Of a stretch of DNA of 37,211 nt, positions 8,221 to 18,437 are shown in pieces; position 1 is the stretch's first letter, and every line of letters starts with the position of its first letter. This stretch comes from Thermoanaerobacterium sp. CMT5567-10 (GTDB lineage: Bacteria > Bacillota > Thermoanaerobacteria > Thermoanaerobacterales > Thermoanaerobacteraceae): positions 2,982,501 through 3,019,711 of the forward strand of contig NZ_CP130558.2 of assembly GCF_030534315.2 (NCBI RefSeq). The letters are read 5' to 3'. Made by a program: the position numbers and the translations under genes. The notes under the pieces are model-generated. The model ran no database searches. It was given only the letters and a program-made list of their open reading frames with translations, and was not told the origin of the DNA.

Positions 8221-10416
8221 ATGTTTGTCAATGTTGTTTTAAATGAATTTTCACGAAATATAGATAGAATACTTACATATCGAGTACCTGATGACATTAA
8301 TAATTTAAAAATAGGCATGAGAGTCTTGGTTCCTGTCAACAAAAGTTTTGTTGAGGGATATGTAATAAATTTATTGGAAAAGACCGACTTACCAATTGAG
8401 AAAATAAAGCCAATAATGCGTGTTTTAGACGATATTACTGTGTTTGATGAAAAATTATTAAATTTAGCTATTTGGATGAGAGACTATTATAGATGTAATT
8501 TATCTGAAAGTTTACAATGTATTGTGCCTTCAGGAATAAAAAACGGCATAAAGAAAGTAAAAAAGGTGACGCTTAATAATGGATACCTAGATGATGTTTC
8601 AATTACATCAAGGCAATTAGAAATATTAAATTATCTTAAAGACAATGGCACAGTTTTATTATCGGATTTAGTTAAAGATTTAAATGTCAGTTATTCAACG
8701 GTAAATAGTTTAGTCAGAAGAGGAATTATCTATGTATATTACGACGAAGTAAATAGACTTAAAATGCCAGATTATAAAAGGACAGATAAACTTGTTCCTA
8801 CAAAAGAGCAGGAATATGTAATTAATGAAGTAAAACATTCAATAGGTAAAAATGTTTTTGAAAAATATCTTTTGTTTGGTGTTACCGGCAGTGGTAAAAC
8901 TGAAGTTTATCTTCAACTCATAGAAAAATGCATTGAGGAAGGGAAAGAATCAATTGTATTAGTACCTGAAATATCTTTAACACCTCAGACAATAGAAAGG
9001 TTTATATCGAGATTTGGCAATTTAGTTGCTGTTCTTCACAGTGGACTATCGGATGGTGAGCGGTTCGATGAATGGAGAAAAATAAAAAATGGTGATGTTA
9101 AGGTTGTCGTCGGTGTAAGAAATGCCATATTTGCTCCATTTTCAAACATAGGATTAATCATTATAGATGAAGAGCATGAGAACACCTACAAACAATCTGA
9201 TTTTAAACCTAGATACAATGTAAAAGAAGTTGCAGAAAAAAGGTGTGAAATAGAAAAAGCAGTTTTACTTCTTGGTTCTGCTACTCCTCAGATAGAGTCG
9301 TATTATAAAGCTTTAAGGAATGAATATAAATTATTAAAATTAAAAGAAAGAATTGGACTTGAATTGCCAGAAGTTGAAGTCGTAAATATGAGCCGTGAAT
9401 TAGCCGATGGGAATAATTCAATATTTAGCAGAAAACTGTATAAAGAGATAAGAGAAAACTTAATGAATGGTGAACAGACAATATTATTTTTAAATAGAAG
9501 GGGTTATTCTTCTTTTGTTATGTGTCGAGATTGCGGTTACGTTCCTGAATGTCCTAATTGCGACATATCGCTTACATTTCATGCTAATGAAGGAAAGCTG
9601 AGATGTCATTATTGTGGGTACAATATTAATACAGTTTACGTATGTCCTAAATGTGGTAGCAAAAGAGTTAGATATTTAGGTATTGGTACAGAACGGGTAG
9701 AAAAAGAAATAAAAAAATTATTTCCTAGAAGCAGAGTTTTAAGAATGGATGTAGATACTACGAAAACAAAAGGAGCCCATGAAAAAATTTTCAATGAGTT
9801 CAAAAATGGACATGCAGATATTTTAATAGGTACTCAAATGATATCGAAAGGCTTTGATATTCCTAATGTAACATTGGTTGGAGTAGTCTTAGCTGATGTA
9901 ACGCTAAATATACCAGATTTTAGATCGGGTGAAAAAACTTTTCAGCTTTTAACTCAGGTAGCAGGAAGAGCTGGGCGAGGAAGTAAACCTGGAAGAGTAA
10001 TTATTCAAACATATGAAGAAGATAATTACAGTATTGTATCAGCAAAAAATCAAGATTATGAATCATTTTATAACGAGGAAATTCGGTATAGAGAAATTTA
10101 CATGTATCCACCTTTTACACATTTGCTAAATATTGTAATTTCAGGTCCTATAAAAAATGATGTGGTAAATTGTGCAGCGTCAGTGTATAATTTAGTTTAT
10201 AAAACTATTAACAAAAGTGAAAAAAAGAGCTATAATAAAGTGTTAGGTCCGTCGTCTGCTCCTATAGAAAGAATAAAGAATAACTATAGGTGGCAGATTA
10301 TTATAAAATCCAGCGATAGAGGTATTTTGCAGAATGTTTGCGATGTTTTAAATACTCTTAAGTTGCATAGAGGCATTAAAATATCGTTTGATTTGGACCC
10401 GCTAAATTTAATTTAA
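8221..10416 (+). CDS. priA: Primosomal protein N' (replication restart helicase)
   Basis: This 731-aa 3'-5' helicase reloads the replisome at stalled forks. After the N-terminal DNA-binding domain and a winged-helix segment, Walker A G-V-T-G-S-G-K-T lies at about residue 220 and the D-E-E-H box near 316. The zinc-binding insertion with paired C-x-x-C motifs (C-R-D-C, C-P-N-C, C-H-Y-C, C-P-K-C) spans about 434-480. The family Q-V-A-G-R-A-G-R-G motif is at about 578-587. ATG 8221 is preferred to ATG 8209 because the gggggt site at 8211-8216 lies between them. def follows directly. Confidence 0.95.
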   Translation: MFVNVVLNEFSRNIDRILTYRVPDDINNLKIGMRVLVPVNKSFVEGYVINLLEKTDLPIEKIKPIMRVLDDITVFDEKLLNLAIWMRDYYRCNLSESLQCIVPSGIKNGIKKVKKVTLNNGYLDDVSITSRQLEILNYLKDNGTVLLSDLVKDLNVSYSTVNSLVRRGIIYVYYDEVNRLKMPDYKRTDKLVPTKEQEYVINEVKHSIGKNVFEKYLLFGVTGSGKTEVYLQLIEKCIEEGKESIVLVPEISLTPQTIERFISRFGNLVAVLHSGLSDGERFDEWRKIKNGDVKVVVGVRNAIFAPFSNIGLIIIDEEHENTYKQSDFKPRYNVKEVAEKRCEIEKAVLLLGSATPQIESYYKALRNEYKLLKLKERIGLELPEVEVVNMSRELADGNNSIFSRKLYKEIRENLMNGEQTILFLNRRGYSSFVMCRDCGYVPECPNCDISLTFHANEGKLRCHYCGYNINTVYVCPKCGSKRVRYLGIGTERVEKEIKKLFPRSRVLRMDVDTTKTKGAHEKIFNEFKNGHADILIGTQMISKGFDIPNVTLVGVVLADVTLNIPDFRSGEKTFQLLTQVAGRAGRGSKPGRVIIQTYEEDNYSIVSAKNQDYESFYNEEIRYREIYMYPPFTHLLNIVISGPIKNDVVNCAASVYNLVYKTINKSEKKSYNKVLGPSSAPIERIKNNYRWQIIIKSSDRGILQNVCDVLNTLKLHRGIKISFDLDPLNLI

Positions 10417-10427
10417 GGAGGATTTTT

Positions 10428-10907
10428 ATGGCATTGAGGTATATTAGAAAAATAGGAGATCCTGTATTATATAAGAAGGCAAAATATGTTGAAAAGATTG
10501 ATGATCATATATTAATGATTTTAGATGATATGGCAGAAACTATGTATAGTGCAGATGGTGTTGGACTTGCTGCGAACCAAATCGGAATTTTAAGAAAGCT
10601 GGTTGTCATAGATATAGGCGATGGCCTCATTGAATTGATAAATCCAGAAATAATTCTAGAAGAAGGGGAGCAGATAGGACAAGAAGGTTGCTTAAGTGTA
10701 CCAAATGTAACTGCGGAAGTTAAAAGACCTAAGAAAATCAAGGTTAAGTATCAAGACAGAAATGGAGATATAAAGGAAATAGAAGGAGAAGACTTTTTAG
10801 CTAGAGCATTATCACATGAAATAGATCATCTGAACGGAGTATTATTTATTGACAAAGCGATAAGGATTATAAATGAAGATGAAGAAGAAAAACTGGAGGC
10901 TGAGTGA
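10428..10907 (+). CDS. def: Peptide deformylase
   Basis: This 159-aa metalloenzyme removes the formyl group from nascent proteins. All three motifs are intact: G-V-G-L-A-A-N-Q at 44-51, E-G-C-L-S-V-P at 86-92 and H-E-I-D-H at 130-134. Cys88, His130 and His134 would hold the metal and Glu131 would be catalytic. It starts with ATG after a taaggagg site. Its neighbour fmt adds the formyl group that Def removes, and the two genes are one base apart. Confidence 0.97.
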   Translation: MALRYIRKIGDPVLYKKAKYVEKIDDHILMILDDMAETMYSADGVGLAANQIGILRKLVVIDIGDGLIELINPEIILEEGEQIGQEGCLSVPNVTAEVKRPKKIKVKYQDRNGDIKEIEGEDFLARALSHEIDHLNGVLFIDKAIRIINEDEEEKLEAE

Positions 10908-10908
10908 T

Positions 10909-11844
10909 TTGAACATTGTGTTTATGGGAACACCTGAATTTGCTGTTCCATCTCTTGAAAAGCTGATTGAGTTCGGCCATAATGTAATGCTGGTTATAAC
11001 TCAACCTGACAAGCCAAGAGGTAGAGGCAAAAAAATATCTTATTCTCCTGTAAAAGAGTGTGCTATAAAAAACAATATAGACGTATTCCAGCCGCCAAAA
11101 CTTAAAAATAATAAAGAAGTATTTGATAAGTTAAGGAAGCTGAATCCGGATTTGATTGTTGTGGCTGCGTATGGTAAAATTCTGCCTGAAGAGATATTGC
11201 AAATACCAAGGTATGGTTGTATTAATGTACATGCATCTTTGCTCCCAAAGTATAGAGGTGCAGCACCAATAAATTGGGCGGTTATAAATGGCGAAAAGGA
11301 AACAGGAATAACAATCATGTATATGGAAAAAGGATTGGATACCGGCGATATTTTATTGCAAAAGTCTATCCCTATATTGGAAGAAGATAATTCTGAAACT
11401 GTTCATGACAAATTAGCTGTTCTTGGTGGAAATGCTTTGATTGAAGCGATTAATAAAATGGTAGATGGTGCATTAAAGCCTGTAAAGCAAGATGATAGCA
11501 AGGCAACATATGCTCCAATATTGGAAAAATCTATAGGACTTATTGATTGGCAAAAGAGCGCAGTTGAGATAAAAAATCTTGTAAGAGGACTGAGACCCTG
11601 GCCTGTAGCATATACGTATTATAAAGGCAATATGTTAAAAATATGGGCAGCAGAAGTATATTCATATGAAGGTAAAGAAAAGCCGGGCACTATAATTACT
11701 ACAGGCAGTGCTTTAATAGTTAAATGTGGCAAAGATGCATTAAAAATATTAGAAATTCAATCAGAAGGTAAAAGAAGAATGACTGTGGAAGAATTTTTGA
11801 GGGGCCATACAATTGAAAAAGGTGAACAATTAGAGGGGATATAA
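10909..11844 (+). CDS. fmt: Methionyl-tRNA formyltransferase
   Basis: This 311-aa enzyme formylates initiator Met-tRNA using 10-formyl-THF. The catalytic triad is present as Asn106, His108 and Asp144, with the S-L-L-P-K-Y-R-G signature at 110-117. The TTG at 10909 is chosen because ggagg at 10895-10899 is well spaced and the family starts at M-N-I-V-F-M-G-T-P. The in-frame ATG at 10873 lies within def and would add 12 unrelated residues. The C-terminal tRNA-binding domain is complete. Confidence 0.95.
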   Translation: MNIVFMGTPEFAVPSLEKLIEFGHNVMLVITQPDKPRGRGKKISYSPVKECAIKNNIDVFQPPKLKNNKEVFDKLRKLNPDLIVVAAYGKILPEEILQIPRYGCINVHASLLPKYRGAAPINWAVINGEKETGITIMYMEKGLDTGDILLQKSIPILEEDNSETVHDKLAVLGGNALIEAINKMVDGALKPVKQDDSKATYAPILEKSIGLIDWQKSAVEIKNLVRGLRPWPVAYTYYKGNMLKIWAAEVYSYEGKEKPGTIITTGSALIVKCGKDALKILEIQSEGKRRMTVEEFLRGHTIEKGEQLEGI

Positions 11845-11846
11845 TT

Positions 11847-12599
11847 TTGACAGGTAAAAAACGTATATTTTTAGGTCTTTTAAGTGTATTAATAATTTTA
11901 TTGATTGCCGGAATTTTATTTCTATTGTTCATATTAAAAAGTAAAAGCTCTGTAATGTACAATTTATTAATGGGCTCTTTAATTTTGTTTTTTTCAATAG
12001 TGACTATTTTTTTGATTTTTTGTATTATTGGTTTTATATATTTAGTTTATAGCAAAAGTAATAACCGTACATTAAATAAGATATTGTTAACTTTAATAGA
12101 TGCTTCGTATCCAGTATTACAGATATTAGGTGGATTTTTAGGCATTGATAGAGAAAAATTTCAGCAGTCTTTTACAAATATAAATAATTTTTTGGTTAAT
12201 TCTAGACATGAGAAATATTTGCCTGAGGAACTTTTAATATTGACGCCACATTGTTTACAATTTAATGAATGTAAATTTAAAGTGACAAACGATATTGATA
12301 ATTGCCGAAGGTGTGGAAAATGCCAAGTCAGTGATCTAATAAAATTAAAAGATAAGTATGGCGTTAAAGTTGCAGTCGCAACAGGAGGTACATTGGCAAG
12401 AAAAGTCGTGAAAGATATAAAGCCCAAAGCTATTATTGCCATTGCTTGTGAAAGAGATTTGACAAGTGGAATATTGGATGTAAAAAAAATACCCGTTTAT
12501 GGTATAATAAATACAAGACCTAATGGTCCATGTTTTAATACAAAGGTAAATATAAATGAGATTGAAAAAGCGATCATAAATTTCACGAATGGAGGATAG
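11847..12599 (+). CDS. DUF116 family membrane-anchored protein with cysteine cluster
   Basis: This 250-aa protein has no established function. Two N-terminal membrane segments are seen at about residues 9-30 and 39-66. A soluble part follows with several cysteines, including the clustered C-R-R-C-G-K-C (about residues 152-158) and further ones in A-C-E-R-D and G-P-C-F. Their spacing suggests metal or iron-sulphur binding (inference). The gene starts with TTG two bases after fmt; the taga-gggga stretch before it serves as binding site. DUF116 genes are commonly found between fmt and the zinc protease in clostridia. The cysteine pattern is the best clue for testing. Confidence 0.8.
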   Translation: MTGKKRIFLGLLSVLIILLIAGILFLLFILKSKSSVMYNLLMGSLILFFSIVTIFLIFCIIGFIYLVYSKSNNRTLNKILLTLIDASYPVLQILGGFLGIDREKFQQSFTNINNFLVNSRHEKYLPEELLILTPHCLQFNECKFKVTNDIDNCRRCGKCQVSDLIKLKDKYGVKVAVATGGTLARKVVKDIKPKAIIAIACERDLTSGILDVKKIPVYGIINTRPNGPCFNTKVNINEIEKAIINFTNGG

Positions 12600-12603
12600 T
12601 ATT

Positions 12604-13287
12604 ATGTTTTGGTATTATGATCCCACATATATTTTGCTTATACCTGCAATTTTGCTTGCGATGTATGCACAATTTAAAGTTCAAAGTACGTTTAGTAAAT
12701 ACTCAAATGTCAGAAATAGATATGGCTATAGAGCATATGAAGTTGCTAGAAGATTGCTTAATGAAGCAGGGCTTTATGATGTAAGTATTGAAATGATACC
12801 AGGAAGTTTAACTGATCATTATGATCCAAGAAGCAGGGTATTGAGGTTGTCTCAGACAGTATATGGAAGTGATTCTATAGCAGCTATAGGTGTTGCAGCA
12901 CATGAAACAGGACATGCAATACAGCATGCTAGTGGATATATTCCACTCAAATTAAGAAACGCCATTGTTCCAGTCGCTAATATTGGCACCAGTGTTTCTT
13001 GGCCGCTTTTGATAGTGGGATTTATATTTGGTTCTACACAGCTAATCGATATAGGCATTATATTATTTTCAGCAGTAGTTTTATTTCAGATAATAACACT
13101 GCCTGTGGAGCTGAATGCAAGCAATAGAGCTATAAAGCTTCTTGAGTCAGGTGGACTCTTTATGAGGGATGAACTTTATCCAGCAAGGCAAGTGCTTAAT
13201 GCAGCAGCATTAACTTATGTTGCTGCGGCATTTGCCTCTATTATGAATCTTGTCAGATTATTAATACTAAGGGATAGGAGAGACTAA
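12604..13287 (+). CDS. Membrane zinc metallopeptidase (YugP family)
   Basis: This 227-aa integral membrane protein carries the zinc-protease motif H-E-T-G-H at about residues 104-108, preceded by A-A. Hydrophobic segments lie at the N-terminus (about 6-24), around 125-165 and near the C-terminus. It is complete and matches the YugP-type neutral zinc metallopeptidases, whose substrates are unknown. The ATG at 12604 is chosen over ATG 12589 because the ggagg site at 12590-12594 lies between them; that site overlaps the end of the DUF116 gene. A terminator hairpin begins inside its last codons. Confidence 0.88.
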   Translation: MFWYYDPTYILLIPAILLAMYAQFKVQSTFSKYSNVRNRYGYRAYEVARRLLNEAGLYDVSIEMIPGSLTDHYDPRSRVLRLSQTVYGSDSIAAIGVAAHETGHAIQHASGYIPLKLRNAIVPVANIGTSVSWPLLIVGFIFGSTQLIDIGIILFSAVVLFQIITLPVELNASNRAIKLLESGGLFMRDELYPARQVLNAAALTYVAAAFASIMNLVRLLILRDRRD

Positions 13288-13307
13288 TTTTCTATCCCTT
13301 CTTTTTT
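13269..13307 (+). terminator. Rho-independent terminator after the zinc protease gene
   Basis: aagggatag (13269-13277) pairs with ctatccctt (13292-13300), followed by cttttttt-like sequence (13301-13307). The left arm lies within the last codons of the zinc protease gene. It ends the dapF-to-protease run. Confidence 0.8.
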
Positions 13308-13324
13308 AGACATTTTATTTTTTA

Positions 13325-13353
13325 TTGATAAAAGTTATTTGAGTATTTTAAAT
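13325..13353 (+). promoter_or_regulatory. Candidate rsmB promoter
   Basis: TTGATA (13325-13330), 17 bases, then TTAAAT (13348-13353). It sits between the preceding terminator and rsmB, where a promoter is expected. Confidence 0.4.
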
Positions 13354-13370
13354 AAATACAGAGGTGTATT

Positions 13371-14714
13371 ATGAATCAGCGAGATATTGCTTTTAAAATT
13401 TTATACGACGTATTTGCAAAAAAAGGTTATTTAAATATTGTGCTTAATAAATATTTAAATAATGATGAAATAGAAGACGTAGATAAAAGTTTTATTAAAG
13501 AGATAGTTTTTGGGCCGATAGAAAGAAAGTATACGCTAGATCATATTATCGATCATTACTCAACGAGAGGTATTAAAAAAATTGACGATAAGGTTCTTAT
13601 AATACTTGAAATGGGTTTGTTTCAGCTAATGTATATGGACAAGGTTCCCGATTATGCAGCTATAAATGAATCAGTTAATCTTGCAAAAAAGTATGTAGGA
13701 AAGTATGCTTCTAAGTTTGTCAATGCAGTATTGCGAAGTTATTTACGCAATACTAAGCAGATTAAGTTTTTACAACCTGATGAAAACTTAACCGAATATT
13801 TATCTTTTAAATATTCATTTCCTGAATGGATTGTTAAAAGACTGTTAAATAATTACGATAGAGATGCTACAGAGAGTATATTAGAATCGCTTAATGGCAG
13901 ACCTGAAATATCAATCAGGATTAATACTTTAAAGATTGATGGAAAAAGTTTTGAAAAAAAATTAAAGTATAGGGGACTTAACTATAAAAAAGGATTGTAC
14001 AATGATGAGGCTTACTATATAGGCTTAAAAAATATTACCAATGATGAAATGTATAATGATGGATTAATACAGGTTCAAGATGAAGGAGCCATGATTATTT
14101 CAAAGGTTTTATCTCCGGAGCCTGACGACATGGTGATGGATGTTTGCAGTGCGCCTGGAGGAAAAACTACTCATCTGTCTCAATTAATGAATAACAAAGG
14201 TAAAATAGTAGCGTTTGACATATATGAACATAAAATAGACTTAATAAAAAGAAATTGCAGGAGATTAGGCATAGATAATATAGATGCACTTGTATTTGAT
14301 TCAACTAATGTAAATAGTGAATATATTGATAAAGCTGATAAAGTTCTTGTTGATGTTCCATGCAGTGGAATAGGGATCATAAGAAAAAAACCGGATATAA
14401 AATTGAAAAATTATACAGAGAAAGATTTTGAAGAACTAAATAACATACAGTATCGCATACTTTCTTCCAGCTCTAAATATGTAAAAAGGGGTGGGTATAT
14501 TTTATACAGCACTTGCACAATAGGCAGAGAAGAAAATATGAATGTAGTTGATAAGTTTTTAAATGAAAATAAAGAGTTTAAGATTTCTGATATAAGGCCT
14601 TTTTTGCCAGAGAAATTAATATCTTATGTAGATGATAGAGGATGTATACAACTGCTACCAAATATAAACAATACAGATGGTTTTTTTATATGCAAAATGC
14701 AGAGAAATAACTAA
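13371..14714 (+). CDS. rsmB: 16S rRNA (cytosine(967)-C(5))-methyltransferase
   Basis: This 447-aa protein joins an N-terminal NusB-like RNA-binding domain (about residues 1-135) to a SAM-dependent m5C methyltransferase. The SAM-binding motif C-S-A-P-G-G-K-T is at about 259-266. The D-V-P-C-S-G motif with one catalytic cysteine is at about 328-333, and Y-S-T-C-T carries the nucleophilic cysteine at residue 382. ATG follows an agaggtg site. rlmN lies 45 bases downstream. It modifies 16S rRNA in the P-site region. Confidence 0.95.
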   Translation: MNQRDIAFKILYDVFAKKGYLNIVLNKYLNNDEIEDVDKSFIKEIVFGPIERKYTLDHIIDHYSTRGIKKIDDKVLIILEMGLFQLMYMDKVPDYAAINESVNLAKKYVGKYASKFVNAVLRSYLRNTKQIKFLQPDENLTEYLSFKYSFPEWIVKRLLNNYDRDATESILESLNGRPEISIRINTLKIDGKSFEKKLKYRGLNYKKGLYNDEAYYIGLKNITNDEMYNDGLIQVQDEGAMIISKVLSPEPDDMVMDVCSAPGGKTTHLSQLMNNKGKIVAFDIYEHKIDLIKRNCRRLGIDNIDALVFDSTNVNSEYIDKADKVLVDVPCSGIGIIRKKPDIKLKNYTEKDFEELNNIQYRILSSSSKYVKRGGYILYSTCTIGREENMNVVDKFLNENKEFKISDIRPFLPEKLISYVDDRGCIQLLPNINNTDGFFICKMQRNN

Positions 14715-14721
14715 TTTTTTA

Positions 14722-14730
14722 TGATATAAT
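14722..14730 (+). promoter_or_regulatory. Extended -10 promoter element before rlmN
   Basis: TG-A-TATAAT, 29 bases before the rlmN start. The surrounding block ttttttatgatataat is identical to that before the GNAT gene (1011-1026). No clear -35 is seen. Confidence 0.45.
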
Positions 14731-14759
14731 ATCTGTAAGAAAATTTGGAGGCGTTTTAA

Positions 14760-15791
14760 TTGGTCGATTTAAAAAATATGACTATTGATGAACTAGAAAA
14801 ATTTTTTATCGATATTGGAGAAACAAAGTACAGAGCAAAGCAAGTTTTTCAATGGATCTATAGAGGAGTAACAAATTTCGATGATATGACAGATTTAAAA
14901 AAAGAGTTGAGACAAAAATTAAAAAATATAGCATATATATCTAGCTTAAAAATTGTTCGGAAATTGGTTTCAGATGTAGACGAGACAGCAAAGTATCTTT
15001 TTTTACTTGAGGATGAAAATATAGTTGAAGGTGTGGCTATAAAGTATAGTTTTGGCAATACTTCCTGTATATCTACTCAGGTAGGATGCAATATGAAATG
15101 CTCATTTTGCGCATCAGGAATTGAAGGAAAAGTTAGAAATTTAAAAGCATCTGAAATGGTAGATGAAGTTCTTATAATGAATAATGATTATGGTAAAATA
15201 TCAAATATAGTATTGATGGGCAGTGGAGAGCCATTTGACAATTATGATGAGGTTATGAAATTCATAAAAATTGTCAATAATCCCTTTGGTATGAGCATAG
15301 GCATAAGGCATATTACTATTTCTACATGTGGGATTGTTCCGAAAATTTATGATTTTGCAAATGAAGGTTTAGGTGTTAATTTGTCTATATCATTACATGC
15401 ACCTACGGATGATTTAAGAACACAGTTGATGCCAATAAATAAGGTATATCCCATAAAAGATTTGATAAAAGCATGTAAGTATTATATTGATAAGACTCAT
15501 AGAAGAGTGACTTTTGAATATTCGCTAATAAAAGATGTAAATGATAGCCATGAGATAAGCGTAAAATTATCAAAGCTCTTAAAGGGTCTTCTGTGCCATG
15601 TTAATTTGATACCAATTAATTATGTAGGTGAAATTGGATATAAGAAAGCTGACAATAGGAAAATAATGGCTTTCAAAAATACTCTTGAAGAAAATGGCAT
15701 TACGTGTACAGTTAGGCGTGAGCTTGGTAGTGATATTGACGCTGCTTGTGGGCAATTGAGAAGGAAATATTTAGCTGGAAGGGTGAAATAA
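14760..15791 (+). CDS. rlmN: Dual-specificity rRNA/tRNA adenine-C2 methyltransferase (radical SAM)
   Basis: This 343-aa radical-SAM enzyme makes 2-methyladenosine in 23S rRNA (A2503) and in tRNAs. The iron-sulphur cluster motif C-N-M-K-C-S-F-C gives Cys110, Cys114 and Cys117. A C-terminal cysteine (Cys330 in A-C-G-Q-L) matches the resolving/methyl-carrying cysteine of the family. The TTG at 14760 is chosen because ggagg at 14748-14752 is seven bases upstream; the ATG at 14778 is a less likely alternative. Its end overlaps the binding site of prpC. Confidence 0.95.
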   Translation: MVDLKNMTIDELEKFFIDIGETKYRAKQVFQWIYRGVTNFDDMTDLKKELRQKLKNIAYISSLKIVRKLVSDVDETAKYLFLLEDENIVEGVAIKYSFGNTSCISTQVGCNMKCSFCASGIEGKVRNLKASEMVDEVLIMNNDYGKISNIVLMGSGEPFDNYDEVMKFIKIVNNPFGMSIGIRHITISTCGIVPKIYDFANEGLGVNLSISLHAPTDDLRTQLMPINKVYPIKDLIKACKYYIDKTHRRVTFEYSLIKDVNDSHEISVKLSKLLKGLLCHVNLIPINYVGEIGYKKADNRKIMAFKNTLEENGITCTVRRELGSDIDAACGQLRRKYLAGRVK

Positions 15792-15796
15792 AACAA

Positions 15797-16531
15797 ATGT
15801 TAGTATATGCTTTGACAGATACAGGCAATGTTAGAGAAAATAATGAAGATTCGTATTATATTTCTGATAATAAGAATCTAAATCTTTTTATAGTTGCTGA
15901 CGGCATGGGTGGATGCAACGGTGGAGAGGTTGCAAGCAAATATGCGGTAGAGACAGTAACTAAGTATTTTTTTGACAATTATGATAATTGTAACAAAGAT
16001 GACGAATCAATAAAAAAATTTATAAAAGATGCAATAACAACAGCAAATTCTTTTGTTTTTAACAAGTCGTTTTCTGATATAGATTTAACTGGAATGGGTA
16101 CAACATTAACTTTACTTTTAATAGAAAATGATAACTATTTTGTCGGTCATATTGGAGATAGCAGAGCATACCTCATTAGAGATGGTAGTCTTATTCAAAT
16201 TACAGAAGATCACTCATATGTGGAAGAACTAGTAAAATTAGGTAGGATAACGCAGGAAGAAGCAAGAATTCATCCGCAAAAAAATATAATAACTAGGGCA
16301 TTGGGCATTGATGAGGATATAGAAGTTGATATATTTACTGGTAAGGTTTTAAAAAATGATGTTTATTTGTTGTGCACAGATGGATTGACCAACATGCTTA
16401 CAGATGATTTGATTCTTGAAGAGTTTAAAAATTCTGAAAATATAAACGAAGTATGTGATAATTTAATAAAACTTGCCAAACAAAATGGTGGATATGATAA
16501 CATTACAATTGTGGCGGTAAAGGAGGCGTGA
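15797..16531 (+). CDS. prpC: PP2C-type protein serine/threonine phosphatase
   Basis: This 244-aa phosphatase reverses phosphorylation by the PASTA kinase encoded next to it. PP2C motifs appear in order: N-E-D-S near residue 15, V-A-D-G-M-G-G at about 34-40, [22 protein letters not shown] and G-G-Y-D-N-I-T. The metal-binding aspartates are all present. The ATG at 15797 is chosen over an ATG inside rlmN because the family starts close to the [11 protein letters not shown] block and ggaagggtg lies upstream. prkC begins four bases after it. Confidence 0.94.
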   Translation: MLVYALTDTGNVRENNEDSYYISDNKNLNLFIVADGMGGCNGGEVASKYAVETVTKYFFDNYDNCNKDDESIKKFIKDAITTANSFVFNKSFSDIDLTGMGTTLTLLLIENDNYFVGHIGDSRAYLIRDGSLIQITEDHSYVEELVKLGRITQEEARIHPQKNIITRALGIDEDIEVDIFTGKVLKNDVYLLCTDGLTNMLTDDLILEEFKNSENINEVCDNLIKLAKQNGGYDNITIVAVKEA

Positions 16532-16535
16532 CAAT

Positions 16536-18437
16536 ATGATAGGGAGAATGCTTGGCAACCGATACGAGATATTGGAAAAAATTGGTGAAGGTGGTATGGC
16601 AAAGGTTTATAAAGCTAAATGCCATCTTTTAAATAGAATAGTTGCCATAAAAATATTGCGCTCTGAATTTGTAGCAGATGAAGAATTTGTGAGAAGATTT
16701 AAAAGAGAATCACAAGCAGCAGCTAGCCTTTCTCATCCTAATATAGTAAGTATATATGATGTAGGTCAAGAGGGAGATATTTATTATATTGTAATGGAGT
16801 ATGTAAATGGTAAAACATTAAAACAATTGATAAGAGACGCTAATGGGCCTTTGCCTTTACCAAAAGCTCTCGACATAACAAGGCAGGTTTGCAGTGCATT
16901 GGAACATGCTCATAAAAATCATATTGTCCACAGGGATATAAAGCCACAGAATATACTAGTAACAGATGATAATATTGTGAAGGTTACCGATTTTGGGATA
17001 GCTAGGGCTGCAAATGGTTCAACAATAACATATGGTGGCGGAGATGTGCTTGGTACTGCTTATTATTTCTCGCCTGAACAAGCGAAAGGTGCTATGATAG
17101 ATGAAAAGACTGATATATATTCTCTAGGAATTGTTATGTATGAGATGCTTACAGGTAAAGTTCCTTTCGAAGGTGAAAGCCCAATTTCAGTTGCATTAAA
17201 GCATATACAAGAAAATATTGTGCCGCCATCTAAAATAAATCCAAAAGTACCGTACAAACTGGATAAAATAGTATTAAAGGCAACAGAAAAAGATATAAAT
17301 TTTAGATATAAAAGTGCAAGCGAACTATTAAATGATATTGAGACATATATAAATAATCCAGATAAATTGATTATAGCAGATGAAAATGATAATAATGTAA
17401 CGCGGGTCATGAAATCTGAAGAAATAAATGAGAAGCTATCAGGAACGAAGACTCTTAAAAAGAAGAAAAAGAGTGGCAAAATTTTTAGAAATATAGGAAT
17501 TGCATTGCTAATTCTGGCATTAATGGCATCGCTATCGTATGGAACCATGTATTTTTTGAATAACATGGCAATAGCAGATGAAGTAACTGTTCCTAATATA
17601 AAAGGGCAAACTCTTGATAAGGCAACAAGCATTTTAGAAAGCAATAATTTAAAATTGAACATAACAGATAGCCAGTACAGCGATGCACCAACTAATACAA
17701 TTTTATCACAGAATCCGCCAGCTGGGGAAAGGGTAAAGAAAGGAAGTACAGTAAATGTAGTGGTTAGTAAAGGCAAACAGACATCAGTCGTGCCAAATGT
17801 TATAGGCAGTGAATATAGGGATGCACAATTAAAAATTAAAAATAGCGGTTTAAATGCTAACTTGATTTGGGATTATAATGACAGCTATCCTAATGGTTAT
17901 GTGTATGACCAAAATCCAAGGCAAGGTGTTCAAGTTGAAAGCAATACTGTTGTTGATCTTTACGTAAGCAAAGGTCCAGAAATGGTAACAGTACCTAATG
18001 TTGTAAATATGTCACTTGACGATGCAACAAAAGCATTGGAAAATGTCGGTCTTAAAGTTGGTAATATAACAACCCAGTCTAGCGATAGTGTGCCTGACAA
18101 CTTTGTAATAGACCAGAGTATTCCCCAAGGCACCAGTATACAAAAAGGTAAATCTGTAGATTTAATTGTCAGTAAAGCAGTTCAGCAGCAACAGCAGCAA
18201 TCACAATTACCATCTGATTACAAAACAAAAAATATTACAATAGATTTACCAAATCAAGAAGGGACTATGAAAGTTGATGTTTATGTGATACAAGATGGCA
18301 ATAAAACATTACAATATTCTAATACTTTTACTTCTGCTGATAGTCCAATAACAGTTCCTGTTAGTGGCAAAGGAAATGTTATTATAGAAGTTGATATAAA
18401 TGGCAGTATATATAAGACAATGGGGGCGAAATTTTAG
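16536..18437 (+). CDS. prkC: PASTA-domain serine/threonine protein kinase
   Basis: This 633-aa membrane kinase senses muropeptides or lipid II in its family and controls growth, cell-wall and germination responses. The kinase domain spans about 10-270: glycine loop G-E-G-G-M-A at 17-22, Lys39, H-R-D at 132-134 and D-F-G at 152-154. A lysine-rich juxtamembrane stretch (308-315) precedes a single membrane helix at about 319-341. Three extracellular PASTA repeats follow at about 349-415, 418-483 and 485-550. A glutamine-rich linker and an 80-residue beta-rich tail come last. ATG follows an aggagg site in the end of prpC, so the two are translated as a pair. Confidence 0.95.
   Translation: MIGRMLGNRYEILEKIGEGGMAKVYKAKCHLLNRIVAIKILRSEFVADEEFVRRFKRESQAAASLSHPNIVSIYDVGQEGDIYYIVMEYVNGKTLKQLIRDANGPLPLPKALDITRQVCSALEHAHKNHIVHRDIKPQNILVTDDNIVKVTDFGIARAANGSTITYGGGDVLGTAYYFSPEQAKGAMIDEKTDIYSLGIVMYEMLTGKVPFEGESPISVALKHIQENIVPPSKINPKVPYKLDKIVLKATEKDINFRYKSASELLNDIETYINNPDKLIIADENDNNVTRVMKSEEINEKLSGTKTLKKKKKSGKIFRNIGIALLILALMASLSYGTMYFLNNMAIADEVTVPNIKGQTLDKATSILESNNLKLNITDSQYSDAPTNTILSQNPPAGERVKKGSTVNVVVSKGKQTSVVPNVIGSEYRDAQLKIKNSGLNANLIWDYNDSYPNGYVYDQNPRQGVQVESNTVVDLYVSKGPEMVTVPNVVNMSLDDATKALENVGLKVGNITTQSSDSVPDNFVIDQSIPQGTSIQKGKSVDLIVSKAVQQQQQQSQLPSDYKTKNITIDLPNQEGTMKVDVYVIQDGNKTLQYSNTFTSADSPITVPVSGKGNVIIEVDINGSIYKTMGAKF

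Noticed and set aside
12589-12603. Upstream ATG of the zinc protease as start
   Set aside because: It overlaps the ggagg site that serves the ATG at 12604.
17063-17776. 237-codon frame antisense to prkC
   Set aside because: It lies inside a clearly coding kinase gene, is serine- and phenylalanine-rich as expected for the antisense of AT-rich coding DNA, and resembles no known protein.
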